This document shows positions 39,317 to 51,512 of a DNA stretch of 64,000 nucleotides, one piece after another. The DNA is from Plasmopara viticola (taxonomy: Eukaryota > Oomycota > Peronosporomycetes > Peronosporales > Peronosporaceae), in the NCBI GenBank assembly GCA_001695595.3, contig MBPM02000063.1, positions 62,001-126,000 on the forward strand, given 5' to 3'. The stretch's first letter is position 1; each line of letters starts with the position of its first letter. The notes beneath the pieces were generated by a model that saw only the letters and a list, made by a program, of their open reading frames with translations, did no database searches and was not told where the DNA came from. The position numbers were made by a program, and so were the translations under genes.

Positions 39317-40424
39317 ACTAAAACGAGAATATCATCCACGTAACGTCGCTGGCACAGAGTCAAACTGCCGTCAGCGTTGTCCACCAGCTCGATGCCCAGA
39401 ACAAACGCACACTTGCCGCTGTCCGTCATTTCAAAGCGCGTTTTTAGGTTTCTTTTGGTCTGCGCAATAAGTTCACTTGAGCAGCCGGTAATCAGCACAT
39501 CATCGACGTACACCAGCAAAAATACACACTTGCCGTCTATAACTTTGATGTAGAGGCATGGGTCGAATTGGGATACTTGGAAACCGATCGAACATACAAA
39601 CTCGTCGAACGTCTCGTTCCATACGCGCGAAGCTTGTTTCAGGCCGTAAATCGCCTTCATCAACCTCAAACAATCGTGGTCACCGTCGAGCTCCATTCCT
39701 TCGGGCACCACACAATACACGACTTCTTTCATCACGCCGTACAGGAACGCTGTCACGACATCAAGTTGATCTAGAGGCCACCCAAAGAACTTGGTCAAGC
39801 TGATCACCATTCGCAATGTCACATACTTGATAACAGGCGAGAACGTTTCCGTGTAATCGATTCCGTATTTTTGCTTGAATCCTTTAGCCACGAGACGCGC
39901 CTTGTACTTCTCGATGGATCCGTCGGCCTTGCGCTTAATCTTGAACACCCACTTGGTTCCAATGGCTTGCTGTCCGGTGGGCAGTTTAGCTGGTCGAAAC
40001 ACACCACGAAGGTGCAACGAGTCCAGTTCTGCATGGATCGCCTTGCGCCAGTGAACTTGGTCAGGCCCGCTAACAGCATCTTGAAATGTCATTGGTTCTG
40101 ACAGATCGCCGGCTTCGACCGCGTTTGCACTTGCTCGCCAAAAGACAGGAGGGGTGGAGTCATCACCCGATGTGGCTTTCTCTTCCTCATCCGCGGGAAA
40201 ACGTGATGTCCGCTCGACTGATCTGCGCTTGGCTCGACGTTCGTTTGATCTTTCAGGAGCACTTCCTTCTTCAAGTCCAGCTCCGTGATGTTCATGATTG
40301 GTGCTTGTCAAGTTGCGATCAGTATTCGTCACACTTGTACGCTCCTTGCGCTTTCCCGCCAACTTGAAGGTCATTGGGTGAGCTGCATCCGGATCATTAA
40401 TGCTTAGCGAGTCGAGGTCAAAAT
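39295..40424 (-). pseudogene. H1 reverse transcriptase and linker
   Basis: It covers the acidic/basic linker and RT ([72 protein letters not shown]), then shifts at the 4-bp deletion. Its N-terminal side is cut by G2 at GAAAT. Confidence 0.88.
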
Positions 40425-40703
40425 TGTTGTAAGAAGCACTTGTGCTGTAGATGGCAAAATGCAAAGTGAATATATTTTAAAGGTCCTTAGTTCACAACTA
40501 CATGCTACCTCTAAGCCAATGATATATCTAAGCCAATAAGAACGACTCACCATCCGGGCGCAATCATCTTCCCATCCCGAAACCGATCTTTTGCCCATCT
40601 TGAACCCGCTCATTCAGTCAGTCAACAATTGATTGCAGATACCCGTACTTACCGATATATAGCCGCTGGTCGAGGCGTTTCTGCGCCAGCATCTTCGACA
40701 ACA
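40425..40703 (-). repeat. G LTR (short form), 3' LTR of G2
   Basis: This 279-bp LTR has a single GATTGCGCCCGGATGG block. It ends TGTTGTAAGAAGC on the plus strand. In element orientation it encodes the polyprotein tail VVEDAGAETPRPAAIYR. Confidence 0.92.
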
Positions 40704-41938
40704 CTCCCACTCGACTCGACAGCCTTTTGTGCTTGAATGCCGAGCATGCTTCGAAGTTTGCAGAATTGCGTAGCCGGAATTGACTTCGTCATGATATCGG
40801 CCAGCATATCCTGAGTTGGACAGTACTCAAGCACCACTTCATTGGCTTCAACCTTCTTGCGCACGAAGTGGTATCGAATGTCGACGTGCTTAGTGCGCTT
40901 GTGAAACTCCGGGTTCTTGGCCAGCGCGATCGAGCCTTGATTGTCTTCATAGATCTTGATCGCCTCGTCGTTCCTTATTTCGCCAAGTTCGCACATAAAG
41001 GTCTTAAGCCACACTGCTTCTTGTGTAGCCTCTGAAAGCGCCATGTATTCGGCTTCGGTCGATGAAAGTGCCACTGTCCGCTGTTTCTTGCTTCGCCAGC
41101 TAACACATCCGCCGTTTAGCTTGAACAAATATCCACTTGTGCTTCTGCGAGACTCAATGTCTCCAGCCCAATCTGCATCTGAATAGCCCATTAGCTTGGC
41201 GGTGCCGTTGCGCGTAAATTCGAGTCCATATGTTGGTGTTGCTTGAAGATACCGCAATACGCGCTTGAGAGCTTGCCAGTGTGTTGGACAGGGATCAGAC
41301 GCAAATTGGCTGAGGGCGCCTATTGCCGCAGCGAGGTCCGGACGCGTCGCTACCATCAAGTACATGATAGCTCCAACAGCACTTCGGTAAGGCACATTCT
41401 TCATGGTTTCTTCATGTTTGCAGCCGCCCTCGCACATGTTCTTCTTCAACTTAAGTCCAGGGTCTTGGGGCGTCCTCACAGGCTTACTTTCTTGCATGCC
41501 AAACTTGATTAGTATTGACCTCAGAAAATTCGTTTGCCGCATCGTCGCTTGGCCAGCCTTGTGGTCGACCTTGATCTCAACACCGAGAAAATACCTAAGT
41601 TCACCAAGATCTGTCATCTCAAACCGATTGATCAGCATGCGCTTAGTCGATTTAATGAGCTCTTCGTTGCCACTTGCGATGATAAGGTCGTCAACGTAAA
41701 GAACCATAAAAGCCATGTCACCATTACCATTCCGTTTGACGTACACACAATGGTCTGAGTCGCACTTGATAAAACCAATCTTGAGCATGAAATCATCAAT
41801 GGTTTGGTTCCACATGCGAGGTGACTGTTTTAAGCCGTACAACGATCGCTTGAGCTTGCAAACGTAGTCGGGGTGAGTTGCGTCAACGTATCCGTCCGGC
41901 TGTGTCATATAGATGTCTTCATCGAGCATACCGTTCAT
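40649..41938 (-). pseudogene. G2 RT C-terminal part and RNase H (429 residues)
   Basis: It reads [53 protein letters not shown] and [24 protein letters not shown]. RNase H follows with [21 protein letters not shown] and [13 protein letters not shown]. It stops inside the LTR. It starts at the 163-bp deletion, which removed the RT palm motif around [11 protein letters not shown]. Confidence 0.88.
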
Positions 41939-43193
41939 CGCTCAACTCGACCATCCTGGTTTTCTTTGACACGAAACACCCATCTGCAGCCGATTGCTTT
42001 GCGTCCTTTTGGCAGTTGCACGATATCCCAAGTGTCATTCTTAAATAGCGAGTCGATCTCCGAGTCACATGCTGCTTTCCATTTGCTTGCGTTCTTGAAT
42101 TCCATAGCCGACTTGAACGTAGTTGGCATATCTCCCCCTGAATCCATGACGTAAGCAGCTTCAAAGCTTGAGCCATCTTGAGCTGCTGCTGACATCTCAT
42201 CAAGGCCTTGGTTTCTGCTATACCGAGTAGAGTGCGTGTTGTGCTGTGCGAACCGCTTGGCATTTCTTGTTTCAGTAGCCTTCTCCAACGAATCCGTTCG
42301 CTGGTGTCTCTTGGTACCACTTTCATCGCTTTCTTCCATTTCCGCATCATCGTTTTGAACTTGGTCCTCATGCTGCGAGTCCTCATCCGTTGTATTTTCA
42401 TCATGTATGTAGACTTCCTCTTGACGATAATCACGCTTTCCAATGTCGAAAACGTCTTCCATGAATTGCGCGTCTCGGCTTACCAGCACACGACCACTCT
42501 TGATTTCCTCGAACCGATACGCTTTTTCATGATCCGAATATCCGATAAATCGACAGCGAACCGATCGGGCATCAAACTTTGCGCGCTTTTCTTTAGGCAC
42601 CGTCACATACGCATGACAGCCAAAGACTTTCAGATTCGCAAGCAATGGCTTCTTTCCCGTCCAAGCTTGATATGGCGAAATGTCTTGATTGAGAGCGCGC
42701 GTTGGACACCGATTTCGAAGAAACATAGCCGTCATGACTGCTTCACCCCAGTACACCTTCGTCAATCCAGCATGCTCCATCATGCAGCGTGCACATTCCA
42801 CCAATGTTCTGTTCATTCGCTCCGCCACTCCGTTAAGCTGAGAAGTATAGGGCGGCGTAAATTTCTGCACGATTTCATGATTGCTGCAAAACTTGGCCAT
42901 TTCGCTCGAAGTGTACTCTCCGCCATTATCACTGCGAAGCGTTTTCACTCGCTTTCCTGTTTGGTTTTCGGCAAGAACGACAAAATTTGCGAATTTTGCG
43001 GCTACTTCCGACTTGTTTCGCAGCAAGTAAACCATGCAAAAATGTGACTTGTCATTAATAAATGTGACAAAGTAACGCTTTCCACCAAAAGTCGATGTCT
43101 GCATCGGCCCACACACATCGCTGTGAATTACCTCAAGCAGTTGCTTTGAACGGTTTGGTGACAAATTTGAGAAACTCACTCTCGTTTGTTTTA
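41935..43193 (-). pseudogene. G2 integrase core, C-terminus and RT leader
   Basis: It contains HSDVCGPMQTSTFGGKRYF, RSDNGGEYTSSEMAKF and NGVAERMNRTLVECARC (the D, D and E), and KVFGCHAYVTVPKEKRAKFDARSVRCRFIGYSDHEKAYRFEE. The RT leader ends RVKENQDGRVER at the deletion. An extra T in the run at 43187-43193 separates it from the upstream frame. Confidence 0.87.
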
Positions 43194-44644
43194 CCGAGTG
43201 AGCACCCGTCACACTTCTCCCACTGTTTAACTGAACCCATGTCAAGTCCGTAGCCGATCTTTTTCTTAATCATAGTGTCGAGACCACCATAGCTAATATG
43301 ACCAAATCGAAGGTGCCAGAGGTACGAATTGGTGTCCCCATGGCATCCCGACGAAGTTATCACATTAGCCTCATCCGGAAGAAGTGACGTCATGCAGAGC
43401 TTGAACAGGCCTTTGCCTTCGCGAGCACCAAGCTTCCACTTGAGGCCCTTTGTCATAGCAAAACAACCTTCATGCTCAAACGTCACGGCGCCAACATCCT
43501 CCGTAAACCGGCCGACTGAAAATAAATTTCGAGAAAGCTTTGGGATATACCACACACCAGTAAGCAGTCCCTTCTTTATACCATGTGGAGTGTGCATTGA
43601 CATCACGATGTCGCCGGACCCAATCGCTTGCACCACTCCATCGTCTGCAAGATGCACATCCCTCGGCGTAATTGTCTTGAAATTTCGCATGAATTTCTTG
43701 GAACTCGTCATGTGCTGCGTCGCTCCAGAGTCAATCAGCCACACTTCACCCGATTTGGGAATGCTGTCTCCAGCCGAAAAGAGAAAGCCGCCATTGTCAT
43801 CATCGACTTGCGCGATATTCGCTCGTTGCGATTTCTGTCGTTCACCATTCTCGCGAATTCGAACTGGACACTTGGCAATCCAATGTCCTTGTTCCCCACA
43901 GTAGTGGCACGCGCTGACCTTTTGCACTGGTCGCCCACCCTTACGCTTGCTGTAGTCATTCGCCAAAAACGCTTGCCCTTGACCATGCGCAGCTCCATCG
44001 GCCCCAATACCTTGTTCCTTTCGTTTCATGTCTTCATGCAATAGTCGAGATGTCACGAGCTCCCACGACAGCGAGGCCGATCTCGACTCCAAAGCTGTTA
44101 TAAAAAATGAAAATGACTCACTCAAACTCCCAAGAAGCGTGATCACCAAGTCATCCTCTGTTACCGGAGCACCCACTGCGTCGAGCTGTTCCGCCAGAGT
44201 CTTCATCTTGTTGATATGCGCGAGCACATCATCACCTTCGTCCATCTTGGCCGTGAAGAAACGACGACGTAGAAAGAGCTTGTTCGCTAAGCTCTTCTTC
44301 TCGAAGTGGCCTTCGAGCCGTGACCATGCATCATGCGCTCCAGTTGCCGAGCGCACAAGAGGCAGCTGCGAATCTTCCATCGCGAGACAGATGATCGCAA
44401 GCGCCTTTCTTGACTTGCGCTTAAACGTCAGCTGGTCCAAGGCCGTTGTCAAGTCCTCCATCTTGACTTCCCCACTCGCTACCTCCCATAGGTCCCGCTT
44501 CTCAAGCACCATCTGCATCTTGAACTTCCATGTGTGGAAGTTTGTTCCATCGAACTTGTTGATGCGTGAGTTGGTGGCGGTGGCGATGTCCATAGCGAAA
44601 GCGTAGTCGGTGTCGGGGGCAGAGTTGGCGGAGCTTGGGCTCAT
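43133..44644 (-). pseudogene. gag-pol: G2 Gag-protease-integrase N-terminus (503 residues)
   Basis: It starts at the PBS ATG (44644), MSPSSANSAPDTDYAFAMD. It has INKFDGTNFHTWKFKMQMVLEKRDLWEV, the zinc knuckle CHYCGEQGHWIAKC, protease IDSGATQHMTSS, and the integrase zinc site HLRFGHISYGG ... CDGC. It leaves frame at the T-run. Confidence 0.88.
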
Positions 44645-44648
44645 AACC

Positions 44649-44949
44649 TGTTGTAAGAAGCACTTGTGCTGTAGATGGCAAAATGCAAAGTGAATATATT
44701 TAAAAGGTCCTTAGTTCAGAACTACATGCTACCTCTAAGCCAATGATATATCTAAGCCAATCAGAACGACTCACCATCCGGGCGCAATCATCTTCCCATC
44801 CAGGCGCAATCATCTTCCCATCCCGAAACCGATCTTTTGCCCATCTTGAACCCGCTCATTCAGTCAGTCATCAATTGATTGCAGATACCCGTACTTACCG
44901 ATATATAGCCGCTGGTCGAGGCGTTTCTGCGCCAGCATCTTCGACAACA
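44649..44949 (-). repeat. G LTR (long form), 5' LTR of G2
   Basis: This 301-bp LTR has two adjacent 22-bp GATTGCGCC-type units (44773-44822 region), the second with CCAGGCGC for CCGGGCGC. G1's 5' LTR carries the same variant. Confidence 0.92.
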
Positions 44950-45512
44950 GAAATCGTCGTCGTCATCTTCATAGTCACCATTACTCTTATCCAAGATGCC
45001 GAAACTTGATTCGTCGAAGGTGACATCACGAGTGATCACCACTTGTCCCGCCTCAATATCAAACACCCTATAAGCCTTGGACACCTCTTCGTAACCCACG
45101 AAGATCCCTGCACGAGCCTTGGGGTCCCACTTGAGCCGCTTTTCTTTTGGAGTGAGAACGTAAGTCCGGCACCCAAAAACACGCATATGTTTCACGCTTG
45201 GCTTGAACTTGTGCACGATCTCAAAAGGAGTCTTGTCGTTGATCTTGGGCGACGGAAGGCGATTCTTGATGTAGATGGCCACCATAGCAGCTTCACCCCA
45301 AAAACACTTGTCCAACTTGGCATGGTGTAATATGCTGCGGCCGATTGTGACAATAGTCCGGATGGCGCGCTCTGCTGTGCCGTTGGTCTGATGTGCATAT
45401 GGCACCGTGGTTTGCTGCTCGATACCTTCATCCTCGTAGAAAACTTGAAGCGAGCTAGTTGCAAACTCGCGGGCTCCGTCGTGTCGTACAAACTTGACCT
45501 TCTTGCCGAACT
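44950..45512 (-). pseudogene. H1 integrase core and C-terminus fragment
   Basis: It reads [58 protein letters not shown] and [20 protein letters not shown], up to the G2 insertion point. A base is missing near 45512 (AACTTGTC for AACTGTGTC in H2). Confidence 0.85.
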
Positions 45513-47156
45513 TGTCTGCACCATTAAGATGTACTTTTTGACACAGTCCTCGCTCTCAGACTTGGCACGCAGGCAGAAACCCTTCATGCACCCGCTAGCT
45601 TCATCCACGATCAGCAAGAGATACTTGCTCCCTCCGAGAGAATTAATTTCCATGGGCCCACAGATGTCGAAGTGGAGCAGCTCAAAGATGTCATAGTTGC
45701 GCCTGTCCCGGTTGCTTGGAAATGGTTTTTGAACCATCTTTCCTTGCTGACACCCTCGGCATGCACTTGATCCACTTGTCATAATAGGCACGTTTGCATC
45801 CTTGATCATATTATGGGTAACCATCTTGCGAAGCACGTCGACTGGAGCATGGCCCATCCGTGCGTGCAAGTCGGCACCACTGTTTCCACGTGTAATCGCA
45901 TTTACCGAGCGCTGTGCCGTGCGAAGCCAATACAGTCCATCCACGAGATCTGCTGTGGCCACCACTTGTTGCGAGGATTTCCGCGCAATGTGCATGTGTG
46001 CGCCATCAAACACAACTCTAAACTTGCCACTTTTGTTGATCTGCGGCACAGACAGCAAATTCTTGTTCATCATCGGTACGTATAGCGCGTTTTTGATCTC
46101 GATATCGCTTTCTTCACCGTCGGACAGAACCACTCGTTCAATGATGGTGCCAACGCCTTTGATCTCGGCCTTGTTACCGTCAGCCACCGATAGCTCGCCT
46201 TTGTCTTGTTCATTCAGCACGACAAACTTGGCCTTATTGTTGCAGATATGGTGCGTAGCACCGCTGTCGATTGCCCACATCCCTGGCATATTCTTGCCTG
46301 TTGAAAGTCCATATTCTAGCGATACAGCAAACGCGATACGGTCGTACTCGTAGTCGACGTTGGGTCGATAGTAAATGTTGTTGGCTCCTCGTCCACGAGC
46401 TTGGCCGCCGCGTCGAGCACCTCGATTGTCATCCTTTTGCTTGGTCCAGCATCGCTCCACGGAATGCCCTAATTTCCCACAATACGTGCATTGGCGAGAC
46501 TCACGCTCAGCACTAAATGCCTTAGCCGCATCTTCGGTCTTGATCACCGGAGTCTTTGCGCTCTGCCGCTTGATATGCGCATTCGTTAGCACTTCTACAA
46601 CGTCTTGCGTCCGCAATTCTGCGTTGCTGATCTCCAAGTTAAGAACAACGTTCTCGTAACTTTTAGGGAGACTTCGCAACAGACAGATCGCAACATCTTC
46701 ATCCTCCATCTTGGCACCAATGCTGCTGAGCTTGGCGCTGATGTTGAGGACTTCGTTGCAATGGTGCATGACGTTGTCGCCTTCCGCCATCTCCATACTA
46801 AAGAGTTGACGCTTCAAGTAGATGCGTCCAGCCTTCTGTGATCCACCGTAGAGCGTCTTGATGCGCTGCCACGCGACCCACGCTTCCTCGCAGTCATCAA
46901 CCACGTGGTGGTAGTCGGCCTCCATATGCAAGAGCATCAGTCCGAAAGCGACGTTGCTGGTCTTGACGTACTCGTCCGCAGCGCGAGCATCGGCGAAGGT
47001 CGGAGTTACCTCTCGGTTGACCACGTGCCATACCGACTTGGTCAGGAACACGCCACGCATGTAGCGGTTCCACGTGGCAAAGTTGTCGCCGTTGAATTTT
47101 TCGATTGCGATCTTGGCCGAGACATTGTGCGTAGAAGACATGGTCGCTGGGCTCAT
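45192..47156 (-). pseudogene. gag-pol: H1 Gag-protease-integrase (654 residues, last part out of frame)
   Basis: It starts at the PBS ATG (47156). It has Gag, the zinc knuckle [14 protein letters not shown], protease [13 protein letters not shown], the integrase zinc domain and [14 protein letters not shown]. After KKYILMVQT, near 45512, the frame is wrong and the remaining residues are spurious. It is otherwise nearly identical to H2. Confidence 0.88.
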
Positions 47157-47160
47157 AACC

Positions 47161-47418
47161 TGTTGAATGAGCTGAAGGAGACGAAGGGAAGAAGCGAAGA
47201 GTCTGCGCGGAGGAGGACCGGAGCGAAGACACTTAAGCAGGAGAAGGAATTTTGGAAGTGATTGATTTACTGGGGCTTACACTTCTACTTCTCGTAACCA
47301 CTCATTCTACATAACGTAATTACCTTAAACCGTAAAAAGTAAAAACTATGTTGAACCGCGGTTCGGATTGAACCGGGTTTGGGTTGTGTACATTACCTGA
47401 AACCCATAACCCTCAATA
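47161..47418 (-). repeat. H LTR shared by H1 (5') and H2 (3')
   Basis: This LTR is 258 bp and joins two internal regions with no intervening target duplication. Its variants are mostly the common state of the two outer LTRs, so it does not show a clear exchange point. Confidence 0.92.
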
Positions 47419-47425
47419 CGCCCCC

Positions 47426-50400
47426 TCAATGCGAACACGCATGTATGCCAAGCTCTTGCATCAAGTCTTTGTGGCGCGGTCCTGGTAGCCCCTTCGTCAT
47501 GATGTCCGACAGCATGATCGCAGTCTCGCAGTACTCCAATTTCACTTCACCGCGCTTGACCTCATCACGAATGTGGTGATACTTGATGTCGATGTGCTTG
47601 GCCCGACCATGATGTACCGGATTCTTCGTCATCTTGATACACGACTGGTTGTCTTCCGTGATTTTGAGCTCGGGCTCCGAGTTGTCCGTCGCTGCAGCTA
47701 GAATCTCGCAGAGTAGACGATGCACCCATTTGCCTTCTTGAATCGCAAGACATAGCGCGATGTACTCCGCTTCGCTCGTAGACAACGACACACTTGACTG
47801 CTTCTTGCTTCCCCAGCTTACAGGAGCACCCATCAGCATAAACACATAGCTCGAAGTCGACTTGCGGTCAGCATGATCTCCAGCCCAGTCCGCGTCGGAA
47901 TATCCACGAAAGTCCAACTTGTTGCCAGGCTTGAAGCAAAGACCGTGCGACTTGGTTCCTTGCAGATAGCGTAGAATGCGCTTAACCGCAATCCAATGCT
48001 CGGCTTGTGGGTTCTCCATGAAGCGCGAAACGTAGCCAACAGCAAACGCAATGTCTGGACGTGTCGCGGTCGCCAAGTGCATGAGAGCACCCACTGCTTC
48101 ACGAAATGAAGCATTAACTCTGGATGTTGCGTTGCTCGAAACAAGTCGGAAACTTACGTCCGTTGGACTTATCACAGCCTTACAGTCATCCATACTAAAA
48201 CGCTCGAGAATATCATCCACGTAACGTCGCTGGCACAGAGTCAAACTGCCGTCAGCGTTGTCCACTAGCTCGATGCCCAGAACAAACGCACACTTGCCGC
48301 TGTCCGTCATTTCAAAGCGCGTTTTTAGGTTTCTTTTGGTCTGCGCAATAAGTTCACTTGAGCAGCCGGTAATCAGCACATCATCGACGTACACCAGCAA
48401 AAATACACACTTGCCGTCTATAACTTTGATGTAGAGGCATGGGTCGAATTGGGATACTTGGAAACCGATCGTACATACAAACTCGTCGAACGTCTCGTTC
48501 CATACGCGCGAAGCTTGTTTCAGGCCGTAAATCGCCTTCATCAACCTCAAACAATCGTGGTCACCGTCGAGCTCCATTCCTTGGGGCACCACACAATACA
48601 CGACTTCTTTCATCACGCCGTACAGGAACGCTGTCACGACATCAAGTTGATCTAGAGGCCACCCAAAGAACTTGGTCAAGCTGATCACCATTCGCAATGT
48701 CACATACTTGATAACAGGCGAGAACGTTTCCGTGTAATCGATTCCGTATTTTTGCTTGAATCCTTTAGCCACGAGACGCGCCTTGTACTTCTCGATGGAT
48801 CCGTCGGCCTTGCGCTTAATCTTGAACACCCACTTGGTTCCAATGGCTTGCTGTCCGGTGGGCAGTTTGGCTGGTCGAAACACACCACGAAGGTGCAACG
48901 AGTCCAGTTCTGCATGGATAGCCTTGCGCCAGTGAACTTGGTCAGGCCCGCTAATAGCATCTTGAAATGTCATTGGCTCTGACAGATCGCCGGCTTCGAC
49001 CGCGTTTGCACTTGCTCGCCAAAAGACAGGAGGGATAGCGTCATCATCCGGTGTGGCATTCTCTTCCTCATCCGCGGGAAAACGTGATGTCCGCTCGACT
49101 GATCTACGCTTGGCTCGACGTTCGTTTGATCTTTCAGGAGCACTTCCTTCTTCAAGTCCAGCTCCGTGATGTTCATGATTGGTGCTTGTCAAGTTGCGAT
49201 CAGTAATCGTCACACTTGTACGCTCCTTGCGCTTCCCCGCCAACTCGAAGGTCATTGGGTGAGCTGCATCCGGATCATTAATGCTTAGCGAGTCGAGGTC
49301 GAAATCGTCGTCGTCATCTTCATAGTCGCCATTACTCTTATCCAAGATGCCGAAACTTGATTCGTCGAAGGTGACATCACGAATGATCACCACTTGTCCC
49401 GCCTCAATATCAAACACCCTATAAGCCTTGGACACCTCTTCGTAACCCACGAAGATCCCTGCACGAGCCTTGGGGTCCCACTTGAGCCGCTTTTCTTTTG
49501 GATTGAGAACGTAAGTCCGGCACCCAAAAACACGCATATGTTTCACGCTTGGCTTGAACTTGTGCACGATCTCAAAAGGAGTCTTGTCGTTGATCTTGGG
49601 CGACGGAAGGCGATTCTTGATGTAGATGGCCACCATAGCAGCTTCACCCCAAAAACACTTGTCCAACTTGGCATGGTGTAATATGCTGCGGCCGATTGTG
49701 ACAATAGTCCGGATGGCGCGCTCTGCTGTGCCGTTGGTCTGATGTGCATATGGCACCGTGGTTTGCTGCTCGATACCTTCATCCTCGTAGAAAACTTGAA
49801 GCGAGCTAGTTGCAAACTCGCGGGCTCCGTCGTGTCGTACAAACTTGACCTTCTTGCCGAACTGTGTCTGCACCATTAAGATGTACTTTTTGACACAGTC
49901 CTCGCTCTCAGACTTGGCACGCAGGCAGAAACCCTTCATGCACCCGCTAGCTTCATCCACGATCAGCAAGAGATACTTGCTCCCTCCGAGAGAATTAATT
50001 TCCATGGGCCCACAGATGTCGAAGTGGAGCAGCTCAAAGATGTCATAGTTGCGCCTGTCCCGGTTGCTTGGAAATGGTTTTTGAACCATCTTTCCTTGCT
50101 GACACCCTCGGCATGCACTTGATCCACTTGTCATAATAGGCACGTTTACAACCTTGATCATATTATGGGTAACCATCTTGCGAAGCACGTCGACTGGAGC
50201 ATGGCCCATCCGTGCGTGCAAGTCGGCACCACTGTTTCCACGTGTAATCGCATTTACCGAGCGCTGGGCCGTGCGAAGCCAATACAGTCCATTCACGAGA
50301 TCTGCTGTGGCCACCACTTGTTGCGAGGATTTCCGCGCAATGTGCATGTGTGCGCCATCAAACACAACTCTAAACTTGCCACTTTTGTTGATCTGCGGCA

Positions 50401-51508
50401 CAGACAGCAAATTCTTGTTCATCATCGGTACGTATAGCGCGTTTTTGATCTCGATATCGCTTTCTTCACCGTCGGACAGAACCACTCGTTCAATGATGGT
50501 GCCAACGCCTTTGATCTCGGCCTTGTTACCGTCAGCCACCGATAGCTCGCCTTTGTCTTGTTCATTCAGCACGACAAACTTGGCCTTATTGTTGCAGATA
50601 TGGTGCGTAGCACCGCTGTCGATTGCCCACATCCCTGGCATATTCTTGCCTGTTGAAAGTCCACATTCTAGCGATACAGTAAACGCGATACGGTCGTACT
50701 CGTAGTCGTCGTTGGGTCGATAGTAAATGTTGTTGGCTCCGCGTCCACGAGCTTGGCCGCCGCGTCGAGCACCTCGATTGTCATCCTTTTGCTTGGTCCA
50801 GCATCGCTCCACGGAATGCCCTAATTTCCCACAATACGTGCATTGGCGAGACTCACGCTCAGCACTAAATGCCTTAGCCGCATCTTCGGTCTTGATCACC
50901 GGAGTCTTTGCGCTCTGCCGCTTGATATGCTCATTCGTTAGCACTTTTACAACGTCTTGCGTCCGCAATTCTGCGTTGCTGATCTCCAAGTTAAGAACAA
51001 CGTTCTCGTAACTTTTAGGGAGACTTCGCAACAGACAGATCGCAACATCTTCATCCTCCATCTTGGCACCAATGCTGCTGAGCTTGGCGCTGATGTTGAG
51101 GACTTCGTTGCAATGGTGCATGAAATTGTTGCCTTCCGCCATCTCCATACTAAAGAGTTGACGCTTCAAGTAGATGCGTCCAGCCTTCTGTGATCCACCG
51201 TAGAGCGTCTTGATGCGCTGCCACGCGACCCACGCTTCCTCGCAGTCATCAACCACGTGGTGGTAGTCGGCCTCCATATGCAAGAGCATCAGTCCGAAAG
51301 CGACGTTGCTGGTCTTGACGTACTCGTCCGCAGCGCGAGCATCGGCGAAGGTCGGAGTTACCTCTCGGTTGACCACGTGCCATACCGACTTGGTCAGGAA
51401 CACGCCACGCATGTAGCGGTTCCACGTGGCAAAGTTGTCGCCGTTGAATTTTTCGATTGCGATCTTGGCCGAGACATTGTGCGTAGAAGACATGGTCGCT
51501 GGGCTCAT
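47426..51508 (-). CDS. gag-pol: H2 Gag-Pol polyprotein, intact, 1360 residues
   Basis: This is an uninterrupted frame from the PBS ATG (51508) to a stop seven bases before the LTR. The order is Gag ([20 protein letters not shown]), the CX2CX4HX4C zinc knuckle at 223-236, and protease D297-S-G. Integrase follows with an HHCC zinc site and D497, D560 and E596 (DX62DX35E), then RT with [10 protein letters not shown] and YVDD at 1040-1043. RNase H has [19 protein letters not shown] and TEDNQS. The length is normal for copia. The precursor would assemble virus-like particles, be cut by its own protease, and reverse-transcribe and integrate its RNA. I see no missing catalytic residue. Confidence 0.95.
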   Translation of the reverse strand: MSPATMSSTHNVSAKIAIEKFNGDNFATWNRYMRGVFLTKSVWHVVNREVTPTFADARAADEYVKTSNVAFGLMLLHMEADYHHVVDDCEEAWVAWQRIKTLYGGSQKAGRIYLKRQLFSMEMAEGNNFMHHCNEVLNISAKLSSIGAKMEDEDVAICLLRSLPKSYENVVLNLEISNAELRTQDVVKVLTNEHIKRQSAKTPVIKTEDAAKAFSAERESRQCTYCGKLGHSVERCWTKQKDDNRGARRGGQARGRGANNIYYRPNDDYEYDRIAFTVSLECGLSTGKNMPGMWAIDSGATHHICNNKAKFVVLNEQDKGELSVADGNKAEIKGVGTIIERVVLSDGEESDIEIKNALYVPMMNKNLLSVPQINKSGKFRVVFDGAHMHIARKSSQQVVATADLVNGLYWLRTAQRSVNAITRGNSGADLHARMGHAPVDVLRKMVTHNMIKVVNVPIMTSGSSACRGCQQGKMVQKPFPSNRDRRNYDIFELLHFDICGPMEINSLGGSKYLLLIVDEASGCMKGFCLRAKSESEDCVKKYILMVQTQFGKKVKFVRHDGAREFATSSLQVFYEDEGIEQQTTVPYAHQTNGTAERAIRTIVTIGRSILHHAKLDKCFWGEAAMVAIYIKNRLPSPKINDKTPFEIVHKFKPSVKHMRVFGCRTYVLNPKEKRLKWDPKARAGIFVGYEEVSKAYRVFDIEAGQVVIIRDVTFDESSFGILDKSNGDYEDDDDDFDLDSLSINDPDAAHPMTFELAGKRKERTSVTITDRNLTSTNHEHHGAGLEEGSAPERSNERRAKRRSVERTSRFPADEEENATPDDDAIPPVFWRASANAVEAGDLSEPMTFQDAISGPDQVHWRKAIHAELDSLHLRGVFRPAKLPTGQQAIGTKWVFKIKRKADGSIEKYKARLVAKGFKQKYGIDYTETFSPVIKYVTLRMVISLTKFFGWPLDQLDVVTAFLYGVMKEVVYCVVPQGMELDGDHDCLRLMKAIYGLKQASRVWNETFDEFVCTIGFQVSQFDPCLYIKVIDGKCVFLLVYVDDVLITGCSSELIAQTKRNLKTRFEMTDSGKCAFVLGIELVDNADGSLTLCQRRYVDDILERFSMDDCKAVISPTDVSFRLVSSNATSRVNASFREAVGALMHLATATRPDIAFAVGYVSRFMENPQAEHWIAVKRILRYLQGTKSHGLCFKPGNKLDFRGYSDADWAGDHADRKSTSSYVFMLMGAPVSWGSKKQSSVSLSTSEAEYIALCLAIQEGKWVHRLLCEILAAATDNSEPELKITEDNQSCIKMTKNPVHHGRAKHIDIKYHHIRDEVKRGEVKLEYCETAIMLSDIMTKGLPGPRHKDLMQELGIHACSH

Positions 51509-51512
51509 AACC
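51500..51512 (-). other. Primer-binding site of H2
   Basis: GGTTATGAGCCCA on the minus strand abuts the 5' LTR end. The Gag ATG at 51506-51508 lies inside it and pairs with the CAU anticodon of the presumed initiator tRNA-Met half primer. Confidence 0.85.

Larger units (their letters stand above)
40425..44949 (-). mobile_element. G2: defective copia element nested in H1
   Basis: LTRs are 40425-40703 (279 bp) and 44649-44949 (301 bp). They differ in length by one 22-bp repeat unit. Flanks are AAAAT (40420-40424) and GAAAT (44950-44954); H2 has GAAAT at the empty site, so the left copy carries one change. The internal region lacks a 163-bp RT block present in G1. Confidence 0.92.
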
